Source: Cryptomeria japonica (Eukaryota; Streptophyta; Pinopsida; Cupressales; Cupressaceae). From it: a DNA stretch of 64,000 nucleotides. Position numbers and translations under genes: made by a program. Of the stretch, positions 33,020 to 44,597 are shown piece by piece. The notes under the pieces were generated by a model. That model saw only the letters and a program-made list of their open reading frames with translations, ran no database searches and was not told where the DNA came from. The first letter of the stretch is position 1, and each line of letters starts with the position of its first letter. The stretch is taken from the NCBI RefSeq assembly GCF_030272615.1, contig NC_081415.1:599366144-599430143 (forward strand), read 5' to 3'.

Positions 33020-34699
33020 CTCTCCAGAGATCCCAATTTCAAAAATACACAAAAAAAATCAAAAATTCAAAAATACAAAAAAATCATAAAACATAAAAAA
33101 TCATTACTTGGTGAAAACCTGGTAAACAAGCGCCTTGTGACACAAAAAAAATAAAAAAAAATAAAAAAAGTAAAGAAAAAGCATTTTGTCCAACAGTGAA
33201 AACCACTTCAGTGGCACCCTGGGCAAGTACCATGGTGAAAATTGGGTCACTAGTGCCATGTGTAGAGACATTGCTCCTCCCTCGTTCAGGATTCCATTTC
33301 ATCCTTTCACTTTTCACACACTCACAACCTATTCATCCATAATAAACTTACCCATTCCCATCATGGCTTGTCATTAATCTACCCAAGATTGGTTCACCAT
33401 TCATAATAAACCTTCCTTTTCACTCCTTTCCATTCATAATAAATCAGCTCCTATCTATGGCTAAGGTAAATCCTATGTCTAGTAATGGGTGTGGAACTGA
33501 GAGCATCGCTTGTTCGAGGAGTATAGTTTCTTCCAGTCTATCCGCGCACAATCCACAATAAAGCAACATTTGCATCACAAATCCACAATAAAGTTCCATC
33601 TTCTCCGTAATAAAGTGTCAATTTCATGGATTCAGTCAGTTTCAGATGAGACACAATAGTAACAATGGACTTCAACAAATCAAATCTTTCAATAGACTCA
33701 AACAACATTATGGTTCAGTGCAATCTATCCTTTTTGTGAAAGTAAACATTGTGACCACAATCAAATAAGACTTAAACAAGTGACAAGAGATACTAAACTT
33801 GAGGACTACAGTGGATGTTGGTGTCGAGTCTTGGTTTTCTTTTGATTTTATCTTTTTGGTGACATGTCTTTTAGCTTTTTCGGGATGTCTCTGACTAGAG
33901 ATTTTATCTCCAGGATGTCTTTGACTAGAAAGGCGAGGATGGGGTATCGTCACCTATTTTTCTTTGCTGTCTGTGGATTGTCTCTTAGTAATGCTATGAC
34001 TTGTCCAAGGATATGAGGACACTGAGAGTCTAGTGTGAACTGGGGCATTCCTTGTTTGCGACTGTCCTCTCTCCATGCAAACGGGTACAATGACTGTCTA
34101 GGTCAAACATATGCCTGGATTGTCATAACCTACTTGCCATAATAAAGCTCAATGATGATAACGCACAAGAAGCTCTTTCACTTTCATATCTTCTATCTTC
34201 CTTCCCCCTTTCTTGATTGACCTCCATCGTCCTTCTTGAGTCTGTGTAGCCTGCTATCACATGACTGAGTATAATGACACGCCAAAAACATTTGCATTTC
34301 ATGTAGTTGCACTTGCATTATCACATATTAAGCATTTCATACATACATATAGATATCACAATCACATCACATCCTTCACACAACACATGTTAGCACATTT
34401 TACATTCTCATCATGTAAATAGTCATTTGCATTATCATATTCATCTGCATTCCATACATTCACAATTGCATTTGCATAAACATATAAAACATAAAAGAAC
34501 AAAAATATTGCATTTCATTATGTACATATTTGCATCCATAACATAAGCATCACATAGAAACATATATCATGAAACATTTCATCACATAGGTACGTATGCA
34601 TACAGCCGCTGCAAAGATGAATCATCTCATATATATAATCAAAAGTGTCATGATACAATGATGTCAAAATACATATGGCTACAAAATCACTCAAAGGTG
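33020..34699 (+). other. 3' non-coding region of element B
   Basis: No supported coding frame. It matches A 14791-16440 (inverted) in order and content, including AACCACTTCAGTGGCACC, GGTGTGGAACTGAGAG and the CA/TG-rich stretch at 34260-34620. The far end probably forms the 3' untranslated part of the antisense PMD gene. Confidence 0.6.
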
Positions 34700-36692
34700 T
34701 CTACATCATCATACAAAATAGTACAAAACTGATACATAGGGAGCCCTCTATGGCTATGATGAACTCCCTCTCTCGGAGCCGCCTGGCCTCAACAGAGTCT
34801 GAGCCCTAGAAGGACCCGCCCTAGGATCATCTCTCCTGTCCCTTCTATCTGGTGGTGGTGGAGGACCCATAACCCCACCACTGGACGCTTTTCTCCTCTA
34901 GCTCCCTCCCATAGTCGTCACTGTCTGCAATGATCTGTGGAAGCTCCTCGCCCGCTGCTCTGGTGGCACTGCCCTGTAATATAGGTCTCGCTAGTAACCT
35001 ATCTCCTCCCCTGCCCGTAGAACATAGGCATATCCAGCCCCTGTGTCCTCTATCGTCTGCCTCCCAGCCCTCAATGTTGTCTCAACCTCAGTATAGTGTT
35101 GGATAGCTTGATCTCGCTCATGCTCTGTCTCCCTCAATCACCTCCTGAGCCTAGCTATCTCCCTCTCCAGGTCCTGGATCTCATCTACCTATCCCTGGCA
35201 GATCTCCCTCAGCTCAAGCAGCTCATCCTCCTCCTCCTCAGCCCCCTGTGCCTCTTCCTGTGGCTCCCCCTGTACTAGTAGCTGTGCCTCTACCTGTACC
35301 TACCTCTGCCCCTATCCCTGCACCTATTTAGGACCCTGTGTTGCTGGCACTTGTAGTGGTAATCCACCGCGACCCCTCACCACCTAAGCCTGTCTGTCCT
35401 CCCCACCCTCTCTCCATGGAGCAACCCTCCTCTCTCCAACTGCACCCCACCTCCTCCATCGGCCTCTTCCCCCACCATCTCCATCATCATCCCCATCCCC
35501 ACCACCATCTCCATCTAGAGGCTCCCTTGGGTCTATCAGTCATGGAAAGGGATGTTCTGCCCAATATGCCATGTACTCTGCATCCATGCCTACATCCTCA
35601 ATCTCTAGCCACATATCCCATGGCATCAACACCATCTCTACCAGTTGCATCACTGCCTGATCATATGATAACAATAGCCCAAAGTGTGTCTGATCCCTGA
35701 CTGTCCGCGCATACATCCCAGAACCCTGTGGCATCCGCTGAATATGGCCAAACTACCTGCACACCCTGTCAATCAGTTGTCTCTCCAATACATAGGGCAT
35801 CTACCCAATCAGATATCTTCTCCGAAAGGTATAAGGCAGATCCACTGCATCCTCCTCCCACTGCTCGCACTCACGATACAACCTCCATATCACAATGTTG
35901 ATCTCATCCAAGACTCGATGCCAATGCTCCAACCTGCCAATACGTGGCTGTGAGGTAATCATTCATATAGATGCACAAAGCTGCGTCCATGACCCCTACC
36001 CCTGAAATGTATCAGTTGGGTAACCGGCAGATGCTCATATGCCCACGCTTGCAACAATGTAACTCCACAGCCCAATCCTACGGATCCATGATACACAAAC
36101 TGATGCAGCTCATAGTACAAGTGTGCCATCACACATGGTCCCCAGGCATATCTGGTGTGCTATGTAACTAGTATCTCCAAGGTGCTCCCCCAGCCCACAG
36201 CCAACCCTCGTGTAGCCCTATCTGGACACAAGAACCCATTGATCACTCCTCCTAGCACTGCTAGTAGTGCCAGTCTTGTTGCTGTCATGGTATCCCATGC
36301 CACATGTCCAGCTCTCATCTCTAGTCTGGGATCTTGAAATACTCATCTCAAGGCCTCCCTATCTCCATCTTGATCATAGGGTATCAGCTCCCCATCGATC
36401 AGTATCCGTCGAATCCTATATACATCCTCTAAGGTGACTATCATCTCACCCATCAGCAAATGAAAACTACAAGTCTCTGAGTGCCATCTCTCAGCAGGTG
36501 CAGTCAGTAGCCCCATGTTCGCCTAAAACTCAGGCACATACAAGATGTATCTTAGACCCATAGCCTCAATAATAGCTCAGTCCTCGAATGTCAGTTCTGG
36601 TCGTAATCTCTGCATCGATGGGAATCTCTCTCGTGACTTTAGCATAGACAAATACTCCTGCAGTCAAGCAAAACAATCATGTCAGTCAAAGT

Positions 36693-36863
36693 GACACTCA
36701 CTGTTCATCACAAAGTGTTGCTTCTATCCTAGTGACACTCATTGTTCATCACAAAGTGTTGCTATCTATCCCAGTGACACTCACTGTTCATCACAAAGTG
36801 TTTCTATCTATCCTAGTGGTACTCCCTGTTCATCACAAAGTACTCATTGTTCATCACAAAGTG
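36693..36863 (-). repeat. Array of covarying hairpins in PMD intron of B
   Basis: Five units with the core CTGTTCATCACAAAG on the plus strand. Arms pair as ACACT/AGTGT (three units) and GTACT/AGTAC (one unit); the last unit (GTACT/AGTGC) has one mismatch, the same exception seen in the first unit of A. Unit number and order differ from A, so units have been gained or lost while pairing persisted. Confidence 0.75.
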
Positions 36864-37079
36864 CCTTGATCTATCCTGTCCTAGGGCCTCCATTTGAGTG
36901 AATCCTCTTGAGTAGTTTCCTAATTGGCAACGTATGTTCTATCATAGAATTGTCAAAACCTAGCTCTATCTGCTATCCTAGTCTTCCCTAGAGGACCTGC
37001 TTGAGTGTATCCTCTTAGCAACTTATCCAATCGACAACATATGTTCATCACAGAACTGATGATTTGACCTTGAAGACAC

Positions 37080-37366
37080 AAACGCACCTTCATGACATAA
37101 GCGCGCTTACAGACTGCACAAACACGCCTGCTCTACACAGACGCGCCTGAAATACACAGATGTGCCTATGCTCTGCACAGATGCACCTGAAATACACAGA
37201 TGTGCCTATGCTCTGCACAGACGCGCCTATCCTACACAGACGTACCCACATTTCACAAACGTGTCTGCACAACACAGACGCGTTTGGATTTGACATAGAT
37301 GCTGATTAATTCATAGACGCGCCTGGCACAAACATAGACGTGTCTATTCAACCTAGACGCGCCTAC
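37080..37366 (-). repeat. GCGTCTGTGT-type array in PMD intron of B
   Basis: On the plus strand CACAGACGCGCCT-like units repeat about 13 to 15 times with irregular spacing (for example ACACAGATGTGCC, GCACAGACGCGCC, ACATAGACGTGTC). They are the reverse complement of the motif in the B leader (12040-12262 and 24827-25010). The A intron has no such array. Confidence 0.8.
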
Positions 37367-37632
37367 ACATTTTTAACATTTTTGACATTATCCTAAAAGT
37401 GCATTTATTGCACTACCTAACATGCATTTATGACAACAATTATTGCAACAAAGTACAAGGAGGTTTTGAGGTACTTACCAGCTCTCTTGCGTCTGCTGGC
37501 CTTTGATATCGGCGAACGCAATCGAATCTGTGAACCAATGCCATCGCTGCTGACTGCTGCTGCTCTATTCTCTCTTTGCACTCTGATCTCTTGAAGGTGT
37601 GGATGACAATGAGGATGTTTTCCCCTCGTGGT

Positions 37633-37643
37633 CTATATTATAG
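37633..37643 (-). promoter_or_regulatory. TATA box of the antisense PMD gene in B
   Basis: The minus strand reads CTATAATATAG inside the near-palindrome GTCTATATTATAGAC (37631-37645), about 90 nt upstream of the ATG at 37544. Equivalent to CTATAAGAT in A. Confidence 0.55.
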
Positions 37644-37757
37644 ACTGCCTTAGCCCTAGTCCTAGCCCTGGCCCTCATTTCCTGAGTCAGTCTTCTTTAT
37701 CTCGTGACTCTGTCACTCTATCCTATCCAGTCAGTCCATTCTAGCCTTTCTTTCTTA

Positions 37758-37905
37758 TCGAGAGATTGTCTGCGATCTTTTTAGACATTTTCATCCAATC
37801 TCTCGAGGGGGCATATCATTCCCATCTTGGGGCAACTTTGTATCAGTTTATCTTATCTTCTTTGAAACAACGCAACAAGCTACATTGTCTCAAAGAGGGG
37901 CAAAA
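37758..37905 (+). other. Polypurine tract and conserved hairpins of B
   Basis: TCGAGAGATTG (37758-37768) pairs with CAATCTCTCGA (37796-37806). Further on, TTTGAAACAACGC pairs with GCTACATTGTCTCAAA imperfectly, ending in the polypurine tract TCAAAGAGGGGCAAAA (37890-37905) that abuts the 3' LTR. Same arrangement as in A. Confidence 0.75.
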
Positions 37906-38419
37906 TGTAGACACCTAAAATTGTTCAGTCTAATTAAATAAATATCTTTATTTATTTATTTAATTATTTTAGCCTAATTCTTCTATTAATTAAATAAATC
38001 TTTATTTATTTAATTAATTCATTTATCCTCTTCTAGCCTTATTTCTCATTTAAATAAATACATTTATTTATTTAAATTATCCTTTTATTAAATTAAATAA
38101 ATATCTTATTTATTTAATTAATCCCACTTCTTCTATTAATTAAATAAATCTTTATTTATTTAATTAATTCATTAACCTTTTCTACCGATGACACATGTCA
38201 TTCATCTCTTAATTCATACACTACCTACCCTCTTATTATTTTATTATTTCCTCTACCTACCCTCTAATCATAGCCGACCTCTTTTTACACCTCTCAATCT
38301 TATCCCTCCATTTCATATAGTGTCTTCTATATAAGGAGACGCTTCCTTCATTTTCAACCCTAACTACTTGATCAATTGATGACACTATACTTTCGAACTT
38401 GCATATGTGATCCTACTTG
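37906..38419 (+). repeat. 3' LTR of element B, first part
   Basis: Starts TGTAGACACC right after the polypurine tract and is cut at ACTTG (38415-38419) by element C. The remaining 268 bp are at 47027-47294; total 782 bp, identical in length to the 5' LTR. The TATA box lies near 38329. Confidence 0.95.
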
Positions 38420-39312
38420 TGTAATAACCCACCATAATTAACTCAACAAAATTGACCTTTCTTTTTTTTTTGTTTAATTTAATCGTTGTGTTTGATTCAA
38501 TTGCATGTGCACTTGCATGGAGATGATAACGTCAAATAAATGTAGTTAATCTATAAGTAATTTGCATGATATAAGAATAGTGTAACTTGCGTGCATAATT
38601 AAGCAATCCAAAAATAGTGATTAATTTAGGCATTTGATTCAAATCATATTAATGTGAATTAGTTGCTAAAAGCCAACTAAGCGCCCAATGGATCTTACAT
38701 GAAATGAATGACTTTAATTAAAATAAATTTGATCCAATATAATTTGCTGATGTAAAATTTATCAAGGATACTTAATCGTGAATCCACTACACAATAAACC
38801 TTTCTAAGTTAAATCCAACAACTTAAAATTTATACTAAGGAAGGAATTTAATATTTCCTAAATTACAATTATAAAAAAAATAAGATTTAAGCAATTGAAT
38901 TTTAATCCCAAGGCAATTACTAAAAGAAAAATTCTAAATTGCAATAAAAAGAATATGTATATATATATTTAAAAAAAACTATCTACAAAAAAAAAGCGAA
39001 TTTCATTTATTGTTTTATTTAGCAAATCGGGGTGGGGTGGGGGGGGGGGGGGGGAAGTGGGGACCACGGGTCCCATCACCCCCTGTGGTCCTGCATGTGC
39101 AGTCCCGTAGGGTTGAGGGGACAACGTGGTCCCCTCCACTCCCCTGTGGATCACTGACAGTGATAGCAGGGTAGTGGGGGGTACCGCTACCCCCGGCGGT
39201 TACAAAACCCGCCGCCCTTGCACACTGTCATGCCTTCAATACTTTTCAAAGACCGCGCCACCATTAATGTAATTAACATTTGAACGTAGTTAAATATAAT
39301 TATAAAGTGACA

Positions 39313-39318
<6 letters not shown>

Positions 39319-39350
<32 letters not shown>

Positions 39351-39362
39351 CATTTGCAATAA

Positions 39363-39430
<68 letters not shown>
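39319..39430. repeat. TA microsatellite in 3' LTR of C
   Basis: Two runs of TA dinucleotides, about 39319-39347 and 39368-39430, separated by TTAACATTTGCAATAAAC. Confidence 0.9.
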
Positions 39431-39432
<2 letters not shown>

Positions 39433-39704
39433 AATTTATTTAGGAAGTAAGAACATGGATAAAATAGATGAACAAATAATTGTTTTTAGATTAATTTTCA
39501 CAGTAAACAGGAATTTAACATTTACAGAGAGGGAGAGAGAGCTTTATCCAGCATTCATAGGGAGGGAGTTTATTTCCAGACTTCACAGGCAAAATTGTTT
39601 ATTTCCAGGATTCGTTTCCAGTATTCACAGGAGGATTTATTCAACTGATATTCACAGAGAGGTCTTTGACCAACTCATAGGGAGATTCAAAATAATCATA
39701 GAGA

Positions 39705-40390
39705 TTTAAAGTAACTACAGAGATTTAAAATAATCCCACAGATTTAAAATAACTACAGAGATTTAAAATAACTAAAGAGACTCAAAATAATCCCAGAGAT
39801 TTAAAATAACTACAGAGATTTGAAATAACTACAAAGATTCAAAATAATCCCAGAGAATTAAAATAACTATAGAGATTTAAAATAACTACAGAGATTCAAA
39901 ATAATCCCAGAGATTTAAAATAACTACAGTGATTTAAAATAATCCCAAAGATTTAAAATAACTACAGAGATTCAAAATAATCCCAGAGATTTAAAATAAC
40001 TACAGTGATTTAAAATAATCCCAGAGATTTAAAATAACTACAGAGATTTAAAATAACTACAGAGATTCAAAATAATCCCAAAGATTTAAAATAACTACAA
40101 CAATTTAAAATAATCCCAAAGATTTAAAATAACTACCGAGATTTAAAATAACTATAGAGATTCAAAATAATCCCAGAGATTTAAAATAACTACAGCGATT
40201 TAAAATAATCCCAGAGATTTAAAATAACCACAGAGATTTAAAATAACTACAAAGACTCAAAATAATCCGAGAGATTTAAAATAACTACAGAGATTTAAAA
40301 TAATCCCAGAGAGAGATTTAGAATAACCATAGAGGAAATAATCGCAAAGGTTTAAAATAATCTCAGAGATTTAAAATAACTAATATTCAC
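39705..40390. repeat. Minisatellite in 3' LTR of C
   Basis: More than 30 units of about 19-20 bp alternate between GAGATTTAAAATAACTACA and GAGATTTAAAATAATCCCA with single-base variants (GAGATTCAAAATAATCCC also common). Spacing is close, without non-repeat spacers, unlike a CRISPR array. The array is absent from the 5' LTR. Confidence 0.92.
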
Positions 40391-41230
40391 AGAGAGATTC
40401 ATTTTAAGAATGAGATTCAGATTTCCAGAGAGATGAATTAGAGGGAAGAAGTAAAGATTAAGATTCAAATGCATAGATCTAAAATCTTTGGAAAAAAAAC
40501 AAAAGGGCAAGATTATGAGCATATTTCTTAAGGAAAATAAAATTAATAGAACTATCTTTTACTTTCATTATGTGGAAGAGACTTATCAATAATTGCTTCT
40601 AAATAGAAGAAAAAAACTTACACTCTAATAAAACTTTTGAAAGAAGATCTAGAAGCTATTTTTTTTTGATAATATAAATTTCTCATATGACAAAAGGAGA
40701 GAACCTGGTTTGTTGAAGCTTGATGTTGAATTCTCTAGCTATCCTTGATCCTTCCTTGCAACTAGAGAGAGATCTTCCAACAATAACTTAAAAATTCCTG
40801 CAACAAAATGAGACTACCAAAAAAAAAACTTGGGAAAATTTCCTTCAAAACAAAATCAAGTCCCTTCTTTGAAACTTGCATATCATTTATAAGAAAAATC
40901 CCTCTATTCCACTATCTATAATTTTAATTAAAAAAAGAGATTCTTTCCCAATTTTGGACTTCATGCAAATTGATTAGACTTAGTGGGAGGAGTTACATGC
41001 AAGGTGGTGGAGAATCCTCTAGAAGCTTCTTATTCTTCCTACAACATGTGCCATAATTGGATGAGGAAAACTAAATAAATAATTAAGAAAAATGTATATT
41101 TTCCATGTGTGTGTGTGTGTTTTATTATTTTATCCTTTTATAATATTCATTCAATCATTTAAATAGTTTATCAAAAAATATAATAGAGTTTGTATTTTAA
41201 ATCCAAAGGTGATAAAGGAGGGTTGTGACA

Positions 41231-41245
41231 TCCTCCCCTCCTTAA
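41231..41245 (-). other. Polypurine tract of element C
   Basis: The minus strand reads TTAAGGAGGGGAGGA immediately before the TGTCACAACC start of the 3' LTR. Confidence 0.85.
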
Positions 41246-42064
41246 TTTGTGCATCGTCCCGATGCACTTATTGAACGCATCCAAAAGAGTCTATAGCTCA
41301 TGATTAAAACAAAAAAAGGAAACAACTGCTGCATATCTTTAGTAACTTCCCACGTGGCATTATTTTCATCGTACTGGTCCCATTGCACTTTGCACTGATC
41401 AACCTCTCTGTTGCGCAACTGGCACTGGCACCTCTCCAAGATTCTAAATGGCTCTATCATTATTCCTCCCATTTCCTGGACCTGTAAAGCATCCCAATTC
41501 AAAATGTGTTTCTCATCAGGTACATACTTTTTAAGAAGAGATACATGGAAGACATCATGGATTCGGCTCAACTGGGGAGGTAAGGCCAACTGGTATGCAA
41601 CTGGATTAATCCTTCCCAATATTTCAAAGGGTCCAACATAACGAGGTGCAAGCTTAGTCTTTTTCCCAAATCTTATGTAACTCTTGTGTGGCCTAACCCT
41701 TAGGAAGACTTTCTCTCCCACCTCAAACTCCCTTGGTGTCCTGTTTTTGTCTGCATTACTCTTCTGCCTATCTGAGGCTTCCTTCAATCTCTGTCTAATT
41801 TCCTTAGTTTTCCTTTCCATTTCTTTCAACATATCTAGTCCAACAATTACTCTATCTTCAAGACTATCCCAACTCAAAGGTGTTCAACATGGTTTACCAT
41901 ACAATGCTTCGAAAGGTGTCATTCCCAAAGATGTTTGATATGTATTATTGTAAGGCAATTCTACTATAGGTAGGTATTCTTCCCATTTCCTCTGTTGGTC
42001 CATGCAATACATGCAAAGTAGGTCTTCCATAATCTAATTTGTCCTTTCTGTCTGACCATCGGTT
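41242..42064 (-). pseudogene. Integrase C-terminal part and chromodomain-like end of C
   Basis: Begins in the frame YHPETDGQTERTN (about 42055), which holds the third catalytic residue Glu of integrase, with a TAG just after it. The 211-codon open part (41242-41877) has the GPY/F-type region ([49 protein letters not shown]), then [16 protein letters not shown] and [15 protein letters not shown], which fits a chromodomain. Chromodomains steer integration towards marked chromatin in chromoviruses. Confidence 0.85.
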
Positions 42065-42723
42065 TCAGGATGGTATGTCATGCTTAAATTTTAGTTGAGT
42101 TCCCAGAGCTGATTGAAGAGTGGTCCAAAATCTTGAAGTGAATCTAGCATCTCTATCTGATATGATTTTCTTTGGTATTCCATGCAACCTAAATATTTCC
42201 TTAACAAAATGCCTAGCCAAGGTAGGTGCATCATCCATCATATTCCCTCGTATAAAGTGTGCCACCTTAGTGAGTTTGTCAATTACCACCATTATTGCAT
42301 CATGCCTAGAAGGTGACATGGGTAACCCTTGCACAAAATCCATGCTAATAACTTGCCACTTGTGTTGAGGTGCAATTGTAACAATCCAGCTGGATGTCTA
42401 TGTTCTGCCTTTACTATTTGACACTCCAAACATTTAGCCACATACTTGACTATGTCATTCTTCATCCCTTGCCAAAAGTATAACATCTTTAGATCTACAT
42501 AAAGTTTGTTAACTCTTGGGTGCCCTGAATAAGGGGCATTGTGAGCCTCCGACAAGACTACTTCCCTTAAGTTCCCTGAATTAGGAATATAGATTCTATT
42601 ATTGTATCTGAGCAACCCATCTTCATCTAATGCATACCCTTCAATCTTAGGATTGGTTGGATCATGTTCTAATGTCAATTTGACTTTCTCATACCATGGG
42701 TCATGACCTTGCTCATCCATCAC
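42065..42723 (-). pseudogene. Integrase N-terminal and core part of C, frameshifted
   Basis: The HHCC finger is present (SEAHNAPYSGHPRVNK, later CLECQIVK). A frameshift near 42375 moves the reading to QHKWQVISMDFVQGLPM, which has the first catalytic Asp, and IISDRDARFTSRFW has the second. Another shift near 42070 separates these from the Glu motif. The frame starts directly after the TAG that ends the RNase H part, so pol was one frame. Confidence 0.85.
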
Positions 42724-44098
42724 CTACCTTTTGAAAGAAGTTTTGAATGTTGCTATAGTCATCAAGCGTCTCCTCCTACTCAAAGCATCTGCCACCCTAT
42801 TTTCCTTCCCCTTAATATATTCAATTTCAAAATCATATTCACTTAGAAACTCTAACCATCTTCTTTGTCTGGCATTTAAGTGGGGTTGGGTAAAGATGTA
42901 CTTTAGTCCTTGGTTATCTGACTTTAACTCAAAGGGCTTCCCTAGTAAGAAGTGCCTCCATTTTTGTAGGGCATGCACAATCGCTGCCAACTCTAAGTCG
43001 TGGGGTGCATAATTGACTTCATGAGTCTTTAGCTTACTAGATTCGTAAGCTACTACCCCTTCATCTTGGACAAGTACTCCTCCTAACCCTTTAATAGAAG
43101 CATCGGTTATGACTCTGAAGTGTCCATTCAAATCTGGTACTTTTAGAATGGGTGCTGAAGTTAGTTTCCCCTTCAAAATTTGGAATGCCTTATCACTTTT
43201 TTCTATCCACACAAACCTTTTACCCTTCCTTTGCAATGAGGTGATGGGGTTTGCTATCTTAGAAAATCCTTCCACAAACCTCCTATAGTAACCTGCTAGC
43301 CCCATAAAGCTTCTTACCTCGGAAACATTTTTAGGGATTAGCCATTCTACTATTGCCTTTATTTTATCTAGATCAACTGCTATTCCTTCCTTTGATATTA
43401 TATGCCCAAGGTAGTGAATCTTTTCCTCAAAGAAGGCACATTTGGACAATTTCCCATATAACTTATGTTCTCTCAATCTTTGAAAAACAATTTGCAGGTG
43501 TACTAAATGTTCCTCTTCATTCCTAGAGTAAATCAATATGTCATCCAGAAATACCAAAAGAAATTTATCCAAGTAGTCATGCAGTACACTATTCATTAAG
43601 TTCATAAATGCAGCTAGGGCTTTGGTTACACCAAAAGGAACTACGGTGAATTCATAATGCCCATATCTAGTCCTGAAAGCTGTTTTTAGAATGTCTTCCT
43701 CCTTAATTCTGAGTTGATGGTACCCTGACCGGAGGTCTATCTTTGAGAAAACTGCTACTCCTTTCATTTGGTCAAAAAGATCCTCTATGCGAGGTAAGGG
43801 ATACCTATTCTTTATGGTGACTTTGTTCAACATCCTATAGTCGATGCGTAGCCTTAAGGTTCCATCCTTCTTAATGAATAAGACTGGCACTCCCCATGGT
43901 GATACACTTGGCCTTATTAATCCCTTAGCTAAGAGTTCCTCTAATTGCATTTTGAGCTCTTGTAATTCAATTGTGTTCATTCGGTAAGGTGCCCTTGATA
44001 CTGGTTCAGCTCCTGGGAGTACTTCGATAGAAAAGTCAAACTTCCTTTTAGGGGGTAAGCCGGGTAATTCTTCTGGAAAAACATCCTTGAATTCTTTT
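42724..44098 (-). pseudogene. Reverse transcriptase and RNase H of C
   Basis: The open stretch 42724-43980 (418 codons) extends upstream in frame to about 44098 with [19 protein letters not shown] and [17 protein letters not shown] motifs: [23 protein letters not shown] (Asp about 82), [13 protein letters not shown] (usual N replaced by K), [10 protein letters not shown] (about 143-152). RNase H follows with [20 protein letters not shown] and [11 protein letters not shown], keeping Asp-Glu-Asp. It ends REDALSRR-like ([10 protein letters not shown]) and a TAG. A frameshift near 44100 detaches it from protease. This is the best kept RT of the window. Confidence 0.9.
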
Positions 44099-44426
44099 AA
44101 GAAGGGGATATTTCAAAGGTGGGTGTATTTTCCTCTTTTCCTTCATCAACTTCAACCATATAGATTAAGCCTCCTCTTCTCCTTTCCTTCTTTAATTGCA
44201 TGGCTAAGATGGTTTCTATATTAATGGGTTTAAACTTTCCTTGGATTTTGACCCTTTTTCCTCCATCATCCAAACATTCAACAACTTTTCTATAGCAATC
44301 TACATTATCTTGATGGTTTGTTAACCAACTGATTCCAATAATTACATCATATAATCCTAGGGGTGCCACATAGAGGTCTACCCTTGTTTCAAACTCAGGA
44401 AATTGTACCCTTGCCCTCAGCAACAC
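44097..44426 (-). pseudogene. C-terminal protease fragment of C
   Basis: 109 codons: FPEFETRVDLYVAPLGLYD and VIIGISWLTNHQDNVDCY, the second half of a chromovirus retropepsin. The active-site half and all of gag are missing, because the 5' untranslated part and primer site begin within about 170 bp. The frame ends in TAA at a shift relative to RT. Confidence 0.8.
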
Positions 44427-44583
44427 TTAGTTACTTCCCTAGCCATTCTAGGGTTTTACCTAAAAGTTAAATTATGTAGTTAGTTCTTGATTTAAGATTT
44501 TTTAAAATTTAATTTCTACCATTGCAAAACATTCCCTTAGTTGTATAAATTGAAGTGAGCACAAGGCCTAGATTTGAACCTTT

Positions 44584-44595
44584 GCTCTAATACCA
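44584..44595 (-). other. Primer-binding site of element C (Met-type)
   Basis: The minus strand reads TGGTATTAGAGC, followed by AAAGG, two bases after the LTR end. It differs by one base from the usual plant initiator-Met site TGGTATCAGAGC. Confidence 0.85.
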
Positions 44596-44597
44596 CA

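Larger units (their letters stand above)
34700..37544 (-). pseudogene. Antisense Plant Mobile Domain gene of B, nearly full length
   Basis: Reads against the element between integrase and 3' LTR. Exon 1 (37544-37479) starts MALVHRFDCVRRY and ends at donor GTAAGT (37478). The intron is 821 nt. Exon 2 begins at 36657 after TGACTGCAG. Exon 2 has PMD hallmarks: VPEF, ERWHSETCSFHLLMGEM, LEDVYRI, WAYEHLPVTQ, FGHIQRMPQG, then RDQTHFGLLLSYDQAVMQ and MPWDMWLEIEDV. The C-terminal part (35520-34740) is Gly/Arg-rich. Stops (FED*A, PEF*A, ALR*V and others) and a shift near 35960 show decay. MAIN-type PMD proteins act in the nucleus in transcript and silencing control; here the gene is transposon cargo. 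Confident as PMD; the 3' end is approximate. Confidence 0.82.
38420..41230 (-). repeat. 3' LTR of element C, 2.8 kb
   Basis: On the minus strand it starts TGTCACAACCCTCC and ends GGTTATTACA. It shares with the 5' LTR about 410 bp at 40821-41230 (two differences seen) and 88 bp at 38420-38507 (one difference), but the 2.3 kb between does not resemble the 5' LTR. The central part holds a poly-G tract and GC-rich block (39030-39230), TA repeats and a long minisatellite. Confidence 0.85.

Noticed and set aside
35338-35700. Pro/His-rich plus-strand open frames
   Set aside because: They are shadows of the Gly/Arg-rich end of the antisense PMD gene on the minus strand.
39705-40390. CRISPR-like regular repeats
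   Set aside because: Units are contiguous, only 19-20 bp, with no unique spacers, and lie in a plant LTR; it is a minisatellite.
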